Shown here: positions 1 through 9,761 of the stretch, piece by piece | Layout of the letters: the number at the start of each line of letters is the position of its first letter | How positions within the stretch are numbered: the first letter of the stretch is position 1 | NCBI RefSeq assembly: GCF_007859865.1 | Contig: NZ_SJPI01000001.1 | Span: forward strand, 2,170,001 to 2,234,000 | Direction: 5' to 3' | Length of the DNA: 64,000 nucleotides | Origin: Rubripirellula amarantea | GTDB taxonomy: Bacteria > Planctomycetota > Planctomycetia > Pirellulales > Pirellulaceae | Position numbers and translations under genes: made by a program | Notes under the pieces: generated by a model | Database searches by the model: none | Seen by the model: only the letters and a program-made list of their open reading frames with translations | Told to the model about the DNA's origin: nothing

Positions 1-53
1 ACCGCCATGTTGCCACCCTCGTTTGTGCTCGGTAGCAATCAAGTTGTTCTGAA

Positions 54-89
54 GCAGTGACGTGATCGGCAGCAGTGACGTGTTCGGCA
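54..89. repeat. 18-bp tandem duplication beyond fliG
   Basis: Two adjacent 18-base copies of GCAGTGACGTGATCGGCA occupy 54-71 and 72-89 and differ at one base (A65 versus T83). A third, decayed partial copy may follow at 90. The repeat lies in the 143 bases beyond the fliG stop on the minus strand. On that strand an ATG at 8-6, preceded by GAGGGTGG, may start the next gene, but only eight bases of it are inside the window. Confidence 0.75.
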
Positions 90-143
90 GCAATGTAATC
101 GCCGAATGTACCGAAGGTCGTTGTGGGCCATGATGCCTTGGTA

Positions 144-1148
144 TCAAGTAACGTACTCTTCTTCCTCTTCGCCGGTGGGACGCGAGATCTCGCCGCAATC
201 CTCGAGGTGGCGAACGATATCGACGACCTTTTGCTGAACGGCTTCGACTTCGGTGACACGAACACTGCCGAGGTAGCCAATTTCCTCTTTCAAGTTTTCC
301 GCAGCACGAGAGCTCATGTTTCGCATGATCTTCTCCTGCAGTTTGGAACTCGCTCCCTTGAGTGCCATCGCCCACTGAGCCGTTTCGACGTTCTTAAGCA
401 ACGCTTGAATATCGCGGTCGCCCAGTTTGGAAATGTCTTCAAAGACAAACATCAAGCGACGGATTTCGTCGGAAAGTTCAGGGTCGTCACGACCTAAGGC
501 ATCCATGATGTTGCGTTCGATCGATCGCTCGCAAACGTTCAGGATTTCGGCGACGCTTTCGATGCCGCCGGAATTGCTTTGCTGCTGATTGACCATACTC
601 GACAAACGCATTTCCAGCCCGTATTCCAGTTCAGCAACCGCCTCGGGGCTGGTGCGGCCAATAGTGGCGATACGACGGATGACCTCAAGCTGTTTTTCGG
701 GATCCAAACCGCCCATCACATCCGAGGCGTAGTGGCTGGGAACGTGGCTGAGCAGAAGTGCGATCGTCTGCGGGTGCTCCTCGCCGATGAACTGCAGCAG
801 AGTTTGGGCGTCGACTTTCTTGACGAAGCCGAATGGCATCGCCTCGATCGTCTGCTGAAGGTTGCCGATCAGTTCACTGGCGTCGCGTCCTAGTGCTTCC
901 TTGATCAGTTCCTTGGCACGCTCGAGTCCGCCCGGACTGGCGTAGATTGAGCTCGCCTTACTGGTAAGAAACTCCGCGATCACAATCTCTTGTTCATCGC
1001 CGCCGACCGATTCGGTTTGAGCGATCATGATGCTGATCGCTTCGATATATCGCGGCGGTAGCTGGCCGAGAATCTTCGCAGCAGTCTTTGTGGGCAGGCT
1101 CATCAATAAGATGGCTGCCTTCCTTAGTCCGGCCTCTTCGAGATTCAT
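144..1148 (-). CDS. fliG: Flagellar motor switch protein FliG
   Basis: FliG forms the rotor-facing part of the C ring, linking the MS ring (FliF) to torque generation by the MotA/B stator. The 334-residue product matches the usual family length of about 330. The family signatures are visible: the middle-domain EHPQT motif at residues 124-128 and the hinge motif MFVFEDI at 233-239, followed by the charged C-terminal armadillo domain that contacts MotA. The protein ends in a short acidic tail rich in Glu. The ATG at 1148 gives a normal N-terminus (MNLEEAGLRKAAILLMSL). fliF, the usual upstream partner, is not adjacent: the 260 bases upstream hold no gene and the next minus-strand gene is a pilin-like protein, so the flagellar genes appear scattered here. 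Confidence 0.95.
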   Translation of the reverse strand: MNLEEAGLRKAAILLMSLPTKTAAKILGQLPPRYIEAISIMIAQTESVGGDEQEIVIAEFLTSKASSIYASPGGLERAKELIKEALGRDASELIGNLQQTIEAMPFGFVKKVDAQTLLQFIGEEHPQTIALLLSHVPSHYASDVMGGLDPEKQLEVIRRIATIGRTSPEAVAELEYGLEMRLSSMVNQQQSNSGGIESVAEILNVCERSIERNIMDALGRDDPELSDEIRRLMFVFEDISKLGDRDIQALLKNVETAQWAMALKGASSKLQEKIMRNMSSRAAENLKEEIGYLGSVRVTEVEAVQQKVVDIVRHLEDCGEISRPTGEEEEEYVT

Positions 1149-1409
1149 AACGGGAAGTCGTCGCGTTGCGAGTTGAGATCATGAGAATGAATGGTCACGC
1201 TTTTCTATCTATCGTCTTTTCTGCCGACACCGGGGATGGTGATCAACGATGATTCCAGTTGTGAGGATTAGCGAAGGTGTTCGCTTCGACTTCCCGATTG
1301 GTTGGAGTCGCAAGAGCCGCCCTGCCGTGAGCGACCCGTGGGATATTCTGGAAAGTCAAACGACTTCCCCAGGGACGTAAATTTCTCAAGGACATTGGCG
1401 TAGAGCAGC

Positions 1410-1898
1410 TTACCAATCCCACCCCAGGCTGCCGTTGCTCACATTCAACCGCAGTTGGCCGTTGGCAGGTTTGTAGGCCCAGATTCCGGGCAGGTTGGGG
1501 TTGGGCGTGACGGGAGATCGTTCCGAATCGCTAACGTCGTAGTGAACAATGGTGTCAAATTCAGATTCGGTTCGTAGGCGGGGAGTTGGAAACGGTTGGT
1601 TCAGCATGGGACCGACGACGGCAACCAGTTGCCCCGCAGGCGGATACTGGCCATCGCGATCCTTTGCCATATCGATGGCTTCACGCAACACGCTCAGTTG
1701 ATGTTTGATTCTGGCCTGCTCAGGATGATCCCCGAGATCTAAGTAATGTGGCAGTGCGATCACAGCGACGATCCCCACGATCAACGCGGCGATGATCGAA
1801 TCGATCAGCGAGAACGCGCGAGAGGGTGGCCCATGCGATTGAAGCAATGCACGGCAGTTTGTCCAATTAGCACCATTGTGTCGGATGGCTAGTGGCAT
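1410..1898 (-). CDS. Type IV pilin-like / pseudopilin protein
   Basis: The product has a class III (prepilin) style N-terminus: a short polar leader of about 30 residues, then AFSLIDSIIAALIVGIVAV, a hydrophobic helix, and a soluble C-terminal part resembling pseudopilins of type II secretion. Two signature positions deviate: the residue before Phe is Ala rather than Gly, and position +5 is Asp rather than Glu. Prepilin peptidase normally requires the Gly, so processing is uncertain. The start chosen is the ATG at 1898 (162 residues). A reading frame open back to 2093 would add 65 residues with no pilin features. The C-terminus has a substrate-like stretch of Asn, Pro and Gly. It stands alone between fliG and a divergent secreted protein. 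The helix supports the call; the precise role is unknown. Confidence 0.7.
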   Translation of the reverse strand: MPLAIRHNGANWTNCRALLQSHGPPSRAFSLIDSIIAALIVGIVAVIALPHYLDLGDHPEQARIKHQLSVLREAIDMAKDRDGQYPPAGQLVAVVGPMLNQPFPTPRLRTESEFDTIVHYDVSDSERSPVTPNPNLPGIWAYKPANGQLRLNVSNGSLGWDW

Positions 1899-2588
1899 TG
1901 GTGTGGAGTCACTCAGTTGCAAGGAAATCAGAAATCTGACGATGGCAACTGAGGAATGTTGTGATCCGAAAACGTTCAGGACGTTGTCAAAACAGAACGT
2001 TGATATTTGGGAACGTTGATATGAAGGATCCAACAAGACGTTGGGATCCATTGTTGACTCAAACCGACGTCCCCGGGCTGCCACCGAGAACACTGAAACC
2101 TAGCCCGACGATACGCCATTAAAGGTGATCGCCGAACTTTGCGGAAAAAAATGCCCGCACTATCGGGGGTTGTCCCCTCTCATAATCGTCCTAACCGGAT
2201 TGAGTGTCATGTCGCAGGGCGACAGGCATGGCGGCGCCGCGATCGTTGAGTCATCGCAACTCATGTTGTCTTGTCGAAACATGGGTCGTTGCTTCCGTGC
2301 GACATGACTCGGGTGGAGCCGTTGGTCCGTGATTCTGTCGCCTTGTATCGGCGGCAATGTCCGTGGTTTCACAAAGCTCTCGGAAACAGCAGGAAAAACG
2401 CACTTCTCGGCTTCGCTGTGACTGCTTTTAACGTGGCGATGCCGGCCTGCGGATCTATCGCGGCAGCGTAGAGCCATGGTTGGCAAGCGATTTGCCTTGA
2501 TCAGTAAGGAAAAGCCGCCGCAGCTCGTTTCGTGATCCACGCGATCTTGCTCGGAGGGCAACTGATCCGCGATGCCTAGGAGATCTCC
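1899..2588. other. Intergenic region, no convincing gene
   Basis: About 690 bases separate two divergent genes. Open frames exist on both strands (for example 2160-2600 minus and 2271-2471 plus), but they have no recognisable domain, no good ribosome site and coding properties unlike the neighbours. A short hairpin (GGGG-TTGT-CCCC) lies near 2164-2176. The stretch presumably carries the promoters of the flanking divergent genes, but I cannot place them confidently. Confidence 0.5.
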
Positions 2589-3458
2589 TTGACCCAACAT
2601 TCCTCTGATTCTTCGTCGTCATTGCGTCCGCATCTGACCGTTGTGTTTGCCATCGTGGTGATTTGGCTCGCTGGCCGAGCCTCCGCTCAGGAGCAACTCG
2701 AGCAATCCTACTTCGGTGATGCTCAGGCTGTTTCCCCGCTGTGCTATCCACCGATTCAGTTTGATGCGCAAACGATGTTCGAAGACCCGACGTTCTATTC
2801 TGATCAGGTGTTGCCCTACGCAGATTCGGCGTTACCTGCTCGAATTGACATTGATCCTGCGACAGCTATTTCGCGATCAAATTTTCAGGCCGGCAGCCAT
2901 CGTGCGGACAAGCCCGTGACCGTTGAGTTGTCATCCGCGCTTGCCAATTTAGACGCGGACTCGGATCCCGACGGATGGCGTGCTCAAGTCGTTTTGCGTG
3001 ATCGCGAAGGTAACTTGGTGGTGGCTAGATCGAACGCAACCTTCAAGCTGATTCCGCGAATCCCTTTGGCGGATCATCAACAATTCACCGATGCCGACGT
3101 CGCAGCGGCCACTTGGTCAATGCCTTTGAAGTTTGATCAACGTGGTGTCGCTATGGTCACGCTGCCACTTCGCCAATCATTGAAGCCCATCTTCGGATGG
3201 TCATCGGCGATCGCTCCAAGTCCGTTCGACCAAGTGGGAGCACGCAGTCGTAATCATGGGCGATACCGCAATCAGCAAGGGGCGTTCGGTCGTGACAACA
3301 CCGTCGTGAGAAATGATTGGCGAGACCGATTGGGCATGCCTAGTACCGCGGTCATGCAGGTTCGCGTGTCGGTGCCGGGTTCCGGCGTGTTCGAAGCGGT
3401 TTCGCCGGTTTGGATTCGCCCCCCATCACTGGTCGATTCACGCTGGCCTTATCGGTGA
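2589..3458 (+). CDS. Secreted protein of unknown function
   Basis: The 289-residue product starts with a polar Ser-rich n-region and then a signal-peptide core (LTVVFAIVVIWLAGRASA) with a likely cleavage after ASA-QE near residue 34, so it is exported. The mature part has no repeats, membrane segments or catalytic motif I recognise. It contains short beta-rich stretches (for example MQVRVSVPGSGVFEAVSPVWI near the C-terminus), consistent with a beta-sandwich-like extracellular protein. The TTG start at 2589 is supported by an AGGAGA five bases upstream; no in-frame ATG lies near. It is a single-gene unit, divergent from the pilin-like gene. I do not recognise the family. Confidence 0.65.
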   Translation: MTQHSSDSSSSLRPHLTVVFAIVVIWLAGRASAQEQLEQSYFGDAQAVSPLCYPPIQFDAQTMFEDPTFYSDQVLPYADSALPARIDIDPATAISRSNFQAGSHRADKPVTVELSSALANLDADSDPDGWRAQVVLRDREGNLVVARSNATFKLIPRIPLADHQQFTDADVAAATWSMPLKFDQRGVAMVTLPLRQSLKPIFGWSSAIAPSPFDQVGARSRNHGRYRNQQGAFGRDNTVVRNDWRDRLGMPSTAVMQVRVSVPGSGVFEAVSPVWIRPPSLVDSRWPYR

Positions 3459-3669
3459 TTTGAAGCTTGCAATCGTCGTGGAAGATGGTTGTGGAAATCA
3501 CTCACCCAACTTCGCAAGCCGCGTCATCGAGTGACGTTCTTGTGGAATTGTCGACGAAGCAAACGCTTTCAATGTGACGCATTTGAAAGTTGCAGGGTCG
3601 CATTGCGCTGGGCTCAGTTCTATTATCTAAGCCTGATTGGCTAGTAGTGCTGTTCTTCGCCGCGTGGAA

Positions 3670-4287
3670 ATGAGTGGGCAAATGGGTTTGTTGACAAGTC
3701 CCCGGAAGTTAGTGGAAGCAGTGAAATTTCACATGCAAGTTCACAACCTTCCCGATCGCAAGTACGTCCGTGAAGAGATTCTTCCCGCCGTCAAAGGCGA
3801 AGCATTCGCGAATGTTCTTTTGGTCGGGACAAGGCGATATACCGTCAGTTATCCCGCTCAGTTAGCAAGCCCCGGCACTCTTGTGTGGACGGTCGATCTT
3901 GACCCATCGGCCGCTAAGTTCGGCAACGGGAAACATCATCAAGTGGGAGACGTTTGCGAGGTCGCTGAGTTGTTTCCCGACCTCCGTTTTGATGCTGTTA
4001 TGGCAAACGGGTTGCTCGGTTTCGGGATCGATTCCCTCGACGATATTCGTCGGTTTGCTGATGCCATGTACGAGTCGCTGCAGCCAGGTGGCTTCTTGAT
4101 GCTTGGCTGGGATGCGGATCGAACAGCGGACCCGACATCCAATTCCGATATCGCAGCTAGGTTTGATCACGCACCGATGGCAGCCTTGCCCAAGCGGAAG
4201 TCGTTCGTGGGCTGCGCCGGTTTTGATCACGTCTTCGATTGGTTTCGGCGCAAGCCCGAATGGGAAGCCGAGCAGCCCCCAACTTAA
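3670..4287 (+). CDS. SAM-dependent methyltransferase-like protein
   Basis: The 205-residue product has the outline of a class I Rossmann methyltransferase: a nucleotide-binding strand NVLLVGTRRYTVSYP in place of the usual Gly-rich motif I, an acidic end of strand 2 (VWTVDLDP), a motif IV-like FDAVMANGLLGFG, and the typical LQPGGFLMLGW loop. Motif I has only one Gly of the canonical GxGxG, so cofactor binding should be tested rather than assumed. The substrate is unknown. The ATG at 3670 is chosen; a TTG at 3637 and an ATG at 3682 are alternatives in the same frame. A strong terminator follows at 4373, isolating it from nusA. Confidence 0.6.
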   Translation: MSGQMGLLTSPRKLVEAVKFHMQVHNLPDRKYVREEILPAVKGEAFANVLLVGTRRYTVSYPAQLASPGTLVWTVDLDPSAAKFGNGKHHQVGDVCEVAELFPDLRFDAVMANGLLGFGIDSLDDIRRFADAMYESLQPGGFLMLGWDADRTADPTSNSDIAARFDHAPMAALPKRKSFVGCAGFDHVFDWFRRKPEWEAEQPPT

Positions 4288-4372
4288 TGTTTCAGAGTGG
4301 ATTCTCGGGCAGAGTTCCAGTTGACAGTTGGGCGACTTAGCGATAGCCTAAAGACTCAAACGAGCAAACGAT

Positions 4373-4404
4373 TGCCCGGGCCGCAAGGTCCGGGCAGTTT
4401 TTTT
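4373..4404 (+). terminator. Rho-independent terminator upstream of nusA
   Basis: An 11-base-pair stem (TGCCCGGGCC pairing with GGTCCGGGCA, one G-T wobble) is closed by a GCAA tetraloop of the GNRA type and followed by seven T residues at 4398-4404. It lies 85 bases after the methyltransferase-like gene and 87 bases before nusA. It most simply ends the upstream transcript, but could also act as an attenuator in a nusA leader. Confidence 0.85.
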
Positions 4405-4490
4405 ATCCCGACGTGATTTGGTACACCCGAATCACCCGAGATGCCAAGTTTGGCCGAATTTATCCCACTTTTCTCGCGCCGGTCGCTGTC

Positions 4491-5984
4491 ATGAATCCCC
4501 AAGACATCCTTCGCTACGTCGATTCGCTCCATCGTGAGAAGAATATTGACAAGGAACTCGTGTTCATCGCGATTGAATCGGCGCTGCAGACAGCAGCCAA
4601 ACGGCAGTATGGCGAAGAAGCCGATATCAAGGTCCAACTTGACCGTAACAACGGAAAGATGAACGCGATCTTGGAAGGCGAAGCACTTGGTGAAGACCAA
4701 ATCGGTCGGATCGGTGCTCAAACGGCAAAGCAAGTCATCATTCAAAAGGTGAAAGAAGCTGAACGCGATTCCTTGATGATCGAGTATCGCGATCAAATCG
4801 GCGAAATTGTCTCGGGCGTGATTGGTCGAGCCGACGGCGGCGTGGCGACGGTCAACCTTGGCAACGTCGAAGCGATCCTTCCCCGCAGTGAACAGATTCC
4901 GGGTGAGCAGTTGCATGCCGGCGAACGTGTGCGTGCCGTCGTGTTTGAAGTGCGAGCGACGGGTAACCGCGTTCGCGTTGTGCTCAGTCGAACACGACCG
5001 CAGTTCGTGCAGCGTCTTTTCGAGCAAGAAATTCCCGAGTTGGGCGAAGAGATCATTGCGATCAAATCCATCAGTCGCGAACCAGGATACCGCAGCAAGG
5101 TTGCCGTTAGCAGCGTTGATTCTCAGGTCGATCCCATTGCGGTTTGCGTGGGCTATCGCGGCAGTCGGATCAAGGCGGTTCGCGAAGAGCTGGCTGGCGA
5201 GCATATCGACGTGGTGCGATATAGCGACGATCCCGAGGTTCTGATCCCGAACTCGCTTCAGCCTGCTGAAGTTGAGCAGGTGTTGCTGTGTGACATGATC
5301 GGCCGTGCGATTGTTTTGGTTCAAGAAGATCAACTGTCGCTGGCAATCGGTCGTCGTGGTCAGAATGTTCGTTTGGCCAGTAAGCTTTGCGGCTGGGATA
5401 TCGAAATCATGACCGGCGGCGAACTCGAAGAGCAAATCGAGCGAGCGGTCGGTGGATTCAGTCAGATCCCAGGCATCACCGAAGAGGTCGCTCAGGGGTT
5501 GGTCGAACAGGGCTACTTGTCCTATGACGACCTGTCCGTGATCGAACCTGATCTGTTCATGGAAATGAGTGGATTGTCGGCCGATGATGTCGACCGAATT
5601 GTCGAAACAGCCGAAGAGATGGCCGAGCAGGCCGAGCAGGCTGCTGCTGAGGAACGACGAGTGCGTCGTGATCGGGAGCAATTGCAGAAGGAAGCGGAAG
5701 CTGCTGGGATTGCTGAGCCAAAGGCGGCTGCTGAGGCGGCACCTTCAGCCGAAGCATCGCCCGCCGCCGAAGCTTCAGCCTCAGTCGACAACGCCTCCGC
5801 GACTGATGAAACGCCCGCAGCGGAGGTGTCATCCCCAGAAGCAGGGGCTGAACAAGCAATCATCGAAGAATCAAGTTCTGCTCCCGCAGTCGATGCGGCG
5901 GACTCAGCAACGGAAACTGCGGCAGAAACCGCTACTTCCGGTGATGCGGAAGCCTCGGAATCAGCTGCGAGTGAAAAGAGTTGA
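4491..5984 (+). CDS. nusA: Transcription termination/antitermination factor NusA
   Basis: NusA binds RNA polymerase and RNA, modulating pausing, termination and antitermination. The 497-residue product has the N-terminal polymerase-binding domain (DILRYVDSLHREKNIDKEL), an S1 domain (around residues 130-195, IVSGVIGRADGGVATVNLG) and tandem KH domains including IGRRGQNVRLASKLCGWDIEI. A helix-hairpin-helix-like segment (IPGITEEVAQGLVEQGYLSYDDL) follows. The last 100 residues are a low-complexity Ala/Glu/Ser tail, presumably disordered. The ATG at 4491 fits the family; the frame is open upstream to 4413 without homology. The usual upstream partner rimP is absent, replaced by the methyltransferase-like gene and terminator. 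infB follows after 311 bases. A 441-residue antisense frame over it is a shadow. Confidence 0.96.
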   Translation: MNPQDILRYVDSLHREKNIDKELVFIAIESALQTAAKRQYGEEADIKVQLDRNNGKMNAILEGEALGEDQIGRIGAQTAKQVIIQKVKEAERDSLMIEYRDQIGEIVSGVIGRADGGVATVNLGNVEAILPRSEQIPGEQLHAGERVRAVVFEVRATGNRVRVVLSRTRPQFVQRLFEQEIPELGEEIIAIKSISREPGYRSKVAVSSVDSQVDPIAVCVGYRGSRIKAVREELAGEHIDVVRYSDDPEVLIPNSLQPAEVEQVLLCDMIGRAIVLVQEDQLSLAIGRRGQNVRLASKLCGWDIEIMTGGELEEQIERAVGGFSQIPGITEEVAQGLVEQGYLSYDDLSVIEPDLFMEMSGLSADDVDRIVETAEEMAEQAEQAAAEERRVRRDREQLQKEAEAAGIAEPKAAAEAAPSAEASPAAEASASVDNASATDETPAAEVSSPEAGAEQAIIEESSSAPAVDAADSATETAAETATSGDAEASESAASEKS

Positions 5985-6295
5985 CGTGAATCTTTGTGAA
6001 AGTGGCAGTCTAGACCTCTGGCAATTCAGGGTTTTTCGCTATTCTAAGTGAGAACTGAAACCGACCGGTCTTGAAAAAGACGTCGCTGGACCCCCGGCGT
6101 GGTCGATTTTCTCCATTGTTGGTTTGCTACTGATGCAGCAGTGAGCCGACAAATGATGGCCTTAAGTAGGCTGGGTGAAAATCTGATCATGGCGATGGAG
6201 GAAGTTACTTATGTGACCATTTGAACGATTGAATCCTCTCCCAATGCATTCAAAGCGGAGCGGGTTCCTAAACGAAACGACAGGATTTTTACCCC
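5985..6295 (+). other. nusA-infB spacer
   Basis: This 311-base spacer holds no gene; ylxR and the L7Ae-like gene often found here in other bacteria are absent. A possible internal promoter is suggested only by an A/T-rich TATTCT near 6040. CAGGA at 6281-6285 is the likely infB ribosome site, ten bases before its GTG. No terminator is visible, so nusA and infB could be co-transcribed. Confidence 0.4.
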
Positions 6296-9181
6296 GTGCC
6301 CGCACGCATTTACGCGCTCGCCAAAGAACTCAATCTCGATAGCAAAGATCTCGTCGACCTTGTCAAAAAGGTCGGAATCACAGGGAAAGGCTCGGCGCTT
6401 GCCAGTCTGTCTGATGAGGAGACACAGAGAGTTCGCGACCATCTGGCCGGATCGGCCCAAGCTGCTGCTCCCGCTGCGGTTGCTACCGAAGCTGCGCCCC
6501 TAGCAGCCGTTCGTGACTCGGTTGTTCCTATGGAACGTAAGCCGATCGCGCTCAATGTCGGTCGAAGCTCTCGCCGCCCCGCTACCGCCAAGAACGAACC
6601 GGCTCCCGCCGCCGAAGCTTCTGCTCCTGAACCGGAAGTTGAAGCAGAAAAGGTTGAGGAACCGGCCAAGCAGGAAACTGCAGCCCCGGCTGAAGAGCCT
6701 GTGGTGGCCAAGAAGGAAACTCAAGCTGACGCCAAGGCCGACGCATCTCCGCAAGCTACCGCGGCGAAAAGCCCTGGTTTGGCGAGTCGGATTGCCAGTC
6801 GCATGGGCGCCCGGCCAAGTTCGCCGGCGGCCGACGCGAACGCCCCGATCCGACGAGATTCCTCCATGGGTGGATCTGGTAAGGTTCGGCAACTCGACCG
6901 GCCAACCGGTGGCGGTGACAAGAAGGGGTCAGGCGAAGGCAGCAAAGCCAAGCGTCGCGAGCCTCGGATCAACGTCAAAATGGCGTCGCTTCCCGATGTC
7001 GTCGATACACCGATTGCTAAGTCGGCCCCAGGTGAACCTAAGGCCCAGAAGCCCGATGTGAAGCTTAGCCCCGATGCTATTGCCGGACACCGCCAAGGCA
7101 TGCTGGCACCTTTGGATCAACTCGCCAAAGAAGACGAAGACAAGAAACGCGCAAAGCGTGCCGGCCTGACCGGCTTCGCGGGCGACAAGAAAAAAGCGCT
7201 CGAAGAAGAGGAAGAAAAGCGTCGCAAGAAAGGGCTGGCCGGAATGGCCAGTTCACGTGCCGAGCGAACTCGCGGGAAAACCCGTGGCAAGCTCGCCGTG
7301 GATCAATCCGCCTACGAACGCAATCGCTACAACCGCGGTAACTCCCGCGGCAACAAACGTAAGGGCGTTAACACCGCAGCACCTCGTAAGGATGCTGTCG
7401 TGTTGTCCCTGCCTTGCTCGATCCGATCCTTTTCGGAAGCTGCTGGTGTGCCTGTAGGTAAGGTCTTGGGCACCCTGATGCAGATGGGTGTAGCAGACAT
7501 CAATATCAACTCGCAGCTCGATCTTGAATCGGCTGAGCTCATTGCCACGGCAATGGATCTAACGATCGAGCTCAAGGAAACCGAGACACTCGAGAACTCG
7601 TTGATCATGGAACTCGAGAACCGCGAAGATAGTGAAGATTCGCTCATTCCTCGTGCTCCTATCGTTACATTCCTCGGACACGTCGACCACGGCAAAACGA
7701 GTTTGCTGGACTACCTGATTGGCATCAATGTCGTCAGTGGTGAAGCTGGCGGAATCACGCAGCACATCCGTGCTTACGAAGTGGAAAAAGACGGCCGTAG
7801 TGTGACGTTCGTCGACACGCCGGGTCACGAAGCCTTTACTGAAATGCGTGCACGCGGTGCCAACGTCACTGATATCGCTGTCTTGGTGGTAGCCGCGGAC
7901 GACGGAATCATGCCGCAAACCGAAGAGGCCATCAGTCACGCGAAAGCTGCGGAAGTGCCAATCGTCGTTGCGTTGAACAAGATTGACCTTGAAGGGGTCG
8001 ATTCCAATCGCGTTTTGACGCAATTGACAGAGCACCAGTTAACGCCGTCGGAATGGGGCGGTGATGTCGAAGTGGTCCGAACCAGTGCTACCAAGGGCAT
8101 CGGGATGGATGAGTTGCTTGAAACTCTGCTCACGATTGCTGAACTGAACGAATACAAAGCGAACCCAGATCGCGAGGCGATTGGTGTTTGTTTGGAGTCC
8201 GAGCAACAAGGAGATCGCGGCGTCGTCGCCAAGCTCGTTGTTCAGAACGGAACGCTGCGAGTTGGTGATATTGTTGTTTGTGGTTCGACTTACGGACGCA
8301 TCCGAGCGATGACCAACACGCTGACCGGTTCATCGATGATGGAAGCCGGCCCAAGTACACCTGTTAACGTCATGGGCTTTGACCAAGCACCTGGTGCTGG
8401 TGAACGCTTCCACGTTCTCGATGATATTTCGAAGGCTCGAGAAATCGCTGAAACTCGTGAAGACGCGTCCAGCCAAGAAATGCTCTCTGGCGTGACAACG
8501 AAGGTCTCGTTCGAGAACTTCCAAGAGATGCTAGAGGACGGTCGACTCGGCCAGAACGAAGACAAGGTCAAGTTGAATCTGATCATTCGTGCCGATGTGA
8601 AGGGATCGCTTGAAGCGATTCAGAAAGAGCTCACAAAGCTTGAGCATCCGGAAGTCGAAATCAAGGTATTGCAGCAGAGCGTGGGTGGGGTTTCCCTTGC
8701 TGACGTGACGCTGGCTTCCGCATCCAATGCTGTGATCGCGGCCTTCAATGTGATTCCTGACGAAAAGGCTCGTGCCCTCGCGGACGAACGAAACGTCGAG
8801 ATTCGTCGTTACAACGTGATCTACAAGTTGACCGACGAAATCAAGTTGATGATCGAAGGTCGGCTTAAGCCCGAAGAACGAGTTGTCGAACTCGGTCGCG
8901 CCGTCGTCAAGCAAGTCTTTACGATCAGTCGCGTCGGTACGATCGCCGGTTGTTACGTGGCACAGGGGTCGATCCAGCGTAACTGCCGAATTCGGGTCAA
9001 TCGAGATGGTCGAACCATTGGTGACTACGCTCTCGATACGTTGCGAAGGATCAAGGAAGACGTCAAGGAAGTACCACGCGGAATGGAATGCGGTATTCGA
9101 TTGCAAGGGTTCAACGACATCAAACAGGATGATGTGTTGGAGGCCTACAAGATTGAAGAGGTCGCTCGAACTCTTGATTGA
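6296..9181 (+). CDS. infB: Translation initiation factor IF-2
   Basis: IF-2 is the GTPase that places fMet-tRNA on the 30S subunit and promotes subunit joining. The 961-residue product begins with an IF2_N domain ([25 protein letters not shown] is the start region), then a 320-residue low-complexity stretch rich in Ala, Glu, Pro and Lys. A second IF2_N module (around 375-425) and the G domain with GHVDHGKT near residues 461-468, DTPGHE and NKID follow. The C-terminal beta-barrel and initiator-tRNA domains complete it. The start is GTG at 6296, backed by a weak AGGA. rbfA begins 55 bases after the stop. The long disordered linker is typical of planctomycetes and myxobacteria but larger than in E. 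coli. Confidence 0.97.
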   Translation: MPARIYALAKELNLDSKDLVDLVKKVGITGKGSALASLSDEETQRVRDHLAGSAQAAAPAAVATEAAPLAAVRDSVVPMERKPIALNVGRSSRRPATAKNEPAPAAEASAPEPEVEAEKVEEPAKQETAAPAEEPVVAKKETQADAKADASPQATAAKSPGLASRIASRMGARPSSPAADANAPIRRDSSMGGSGKVRQLDRPTGGGDKKGSGEGSKAKRREPRINVKMASLPDVVDTPIAKSAPGEPKAQKPDVKLSPDAIAGHRQGMLAPLDQLAKEDEDKKRAKRAGLTGFAGDKKKALEEEEEKRRKKGLAGMASSRAERTRGKTRGKLAVDQSAYERNRYNRGNSRGNKRKGVNTAAPRKDAVVLSLPCSIRSFSEAAGVPVGKVLGTLMQMGVADININSQLDLESAELIATAMDLTIELKETETLENSLIMELENREDSEDSLIPRAPIVTFLGHVDHGKTSLLDYLIGINVVSGEAGGITQHIRAYEVEKDGRSVTFVDTPGHEAFTEMRARGANVTDIAVLVVAADDGIMPQTEEAISHAKAAEVPIVVALNKIDLEGVDSNRVLTQLTEHQLTPSEWGGDVEVVRTSATKGIGMDELLETLLTIAELNEYKANPDREAIGVCLESEQQGDRGVVAKLVVQNGTLRVGDIVVCGSTYGRIRAMTNTLTGSSMMEAGPSTPVNVMGFDQAPGAGERFHVLDDISKAREIAETREDASSQEMLSGVTTKVSFENFQEMLEDGRLGQNEDKVKLNLIIRADVKGSLEAIQKELTKLEHPEVEIKVLQQSVGGVSLADVTLASASNAVIAAFNVIPDEKARALADERNVEIRRYNVIYKLTDEIKLMIEGRLKPEERVVELGRAVVKQVFTISRVGTIAGCYVAQGSIQRNCRIRVNRDGRTIGDYALDTLRRIKEDVKEVPRGMECGIRLQGFNDIKQDDVLEAYKIEEVARTLD

Positions 9182-9236
9182 CATCGAGTTGCTTTTTCCA
9201 ACTTCTCAGTTCTTCCTTCCAACTTTTTTCTCTCCC

Positions 9237-9686
9237 TTGACCACCCGACGACTTCTTAAAGCCGCCGAAGCGATCCGTGAAGTCGTCGCTTCTGCCATCC
9301 TTACCGAAATTCGTGACCCTCGAGTCCGCGACGTTACCGTCGTGGGCGTGAAGGTCAGCCCCGACATGCGCGAAGCGACTGTTAGCGTCAGCATCATGGG
9401 GGACGAAACGCAGCAGAACTTGTCGCTGCGTGGTTTGCAGAACGCGGCTGGATTCTTGCAAAGCAAGATTGCCGGACGCATCGACACGCGATACACACCC
9501 CGATTGCAATTCAAAATCAACAAGGGTGTGCAGCACTCTTTGGAAGTCGGCGAGATTCTTGCCAAGATCCAGCGTGAGAAAGAAGCATCGCAAGAAGCTC
9601 CGGAGGACTCTGACGACGAAGAATCGACTCCGCACGGTTCGGATTCTGTTGAAGAGACGGATTCGGATCTTCATTCGTCGGATTGA
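9237..9686 (+). CDS. rbfA: Ribosome-binding factor A
   Basis: RbfA is a KH-type assembly factor that matures the 30S subunit near the 5' end of 16S rRNA. The 149-residue product carries the family pattern: TTRRLLKAAEAIREVVASAI at the start, IRDPRVRDVTVVGVKVSPDM, then the SLRGLQNAAGFLQSKIAGRI helix and RYTPRLQFKINKGV. It ends with an acidic Ser/Glu/Asp tail of about 35 residues that is not part of the core fold. TTG at 9237 is chosen because family homology begins there; an in-frame TTG at 9189 is the alternative. The leader is pyrimidine-rich with no Shine-Dalgarno. It sits in the conserved nusA-infB-rbfA order, but truB does not follow. Confidence 0.92.
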   Translation: MTTRRLLKAAEAIREVVASAILTEIRDPRVRDVTVVGVKVSPDMREATVSVSIMGDETQQNLSLRGLQNAAGFLQSKIAGRIDTRYTPRLQFKINKGVQHSLEVGEILAKIQREKEASQEAPEDSDDEESTPHGSDSVEETDSDLHSSD

Positions 9687-9761
9687 ACATCGACGACGAC
9701 CTGCTGCACGAACAAGTACACCCGCCAATTCATTTTCCACCATTCGTCTGTTTAGAAACCT

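Noticed and set aside
2160-2600. 146-residue minus-strand frame
   Set aside because: No domain, no ribosome site, and it overlaps the start of the supported plus-strand secreted protein gene.
4356-5681. 441-residue open frame on the minus strand
   Set aside because: It runs antisense through nusA; the coded protein has no domain, and nusA explains the sequence fully.
9189-9236. Longer RbfA start at TTG 9189
   Set aside because: It would add 16 hydrophobic residues with no family match; homology starts at 9237.
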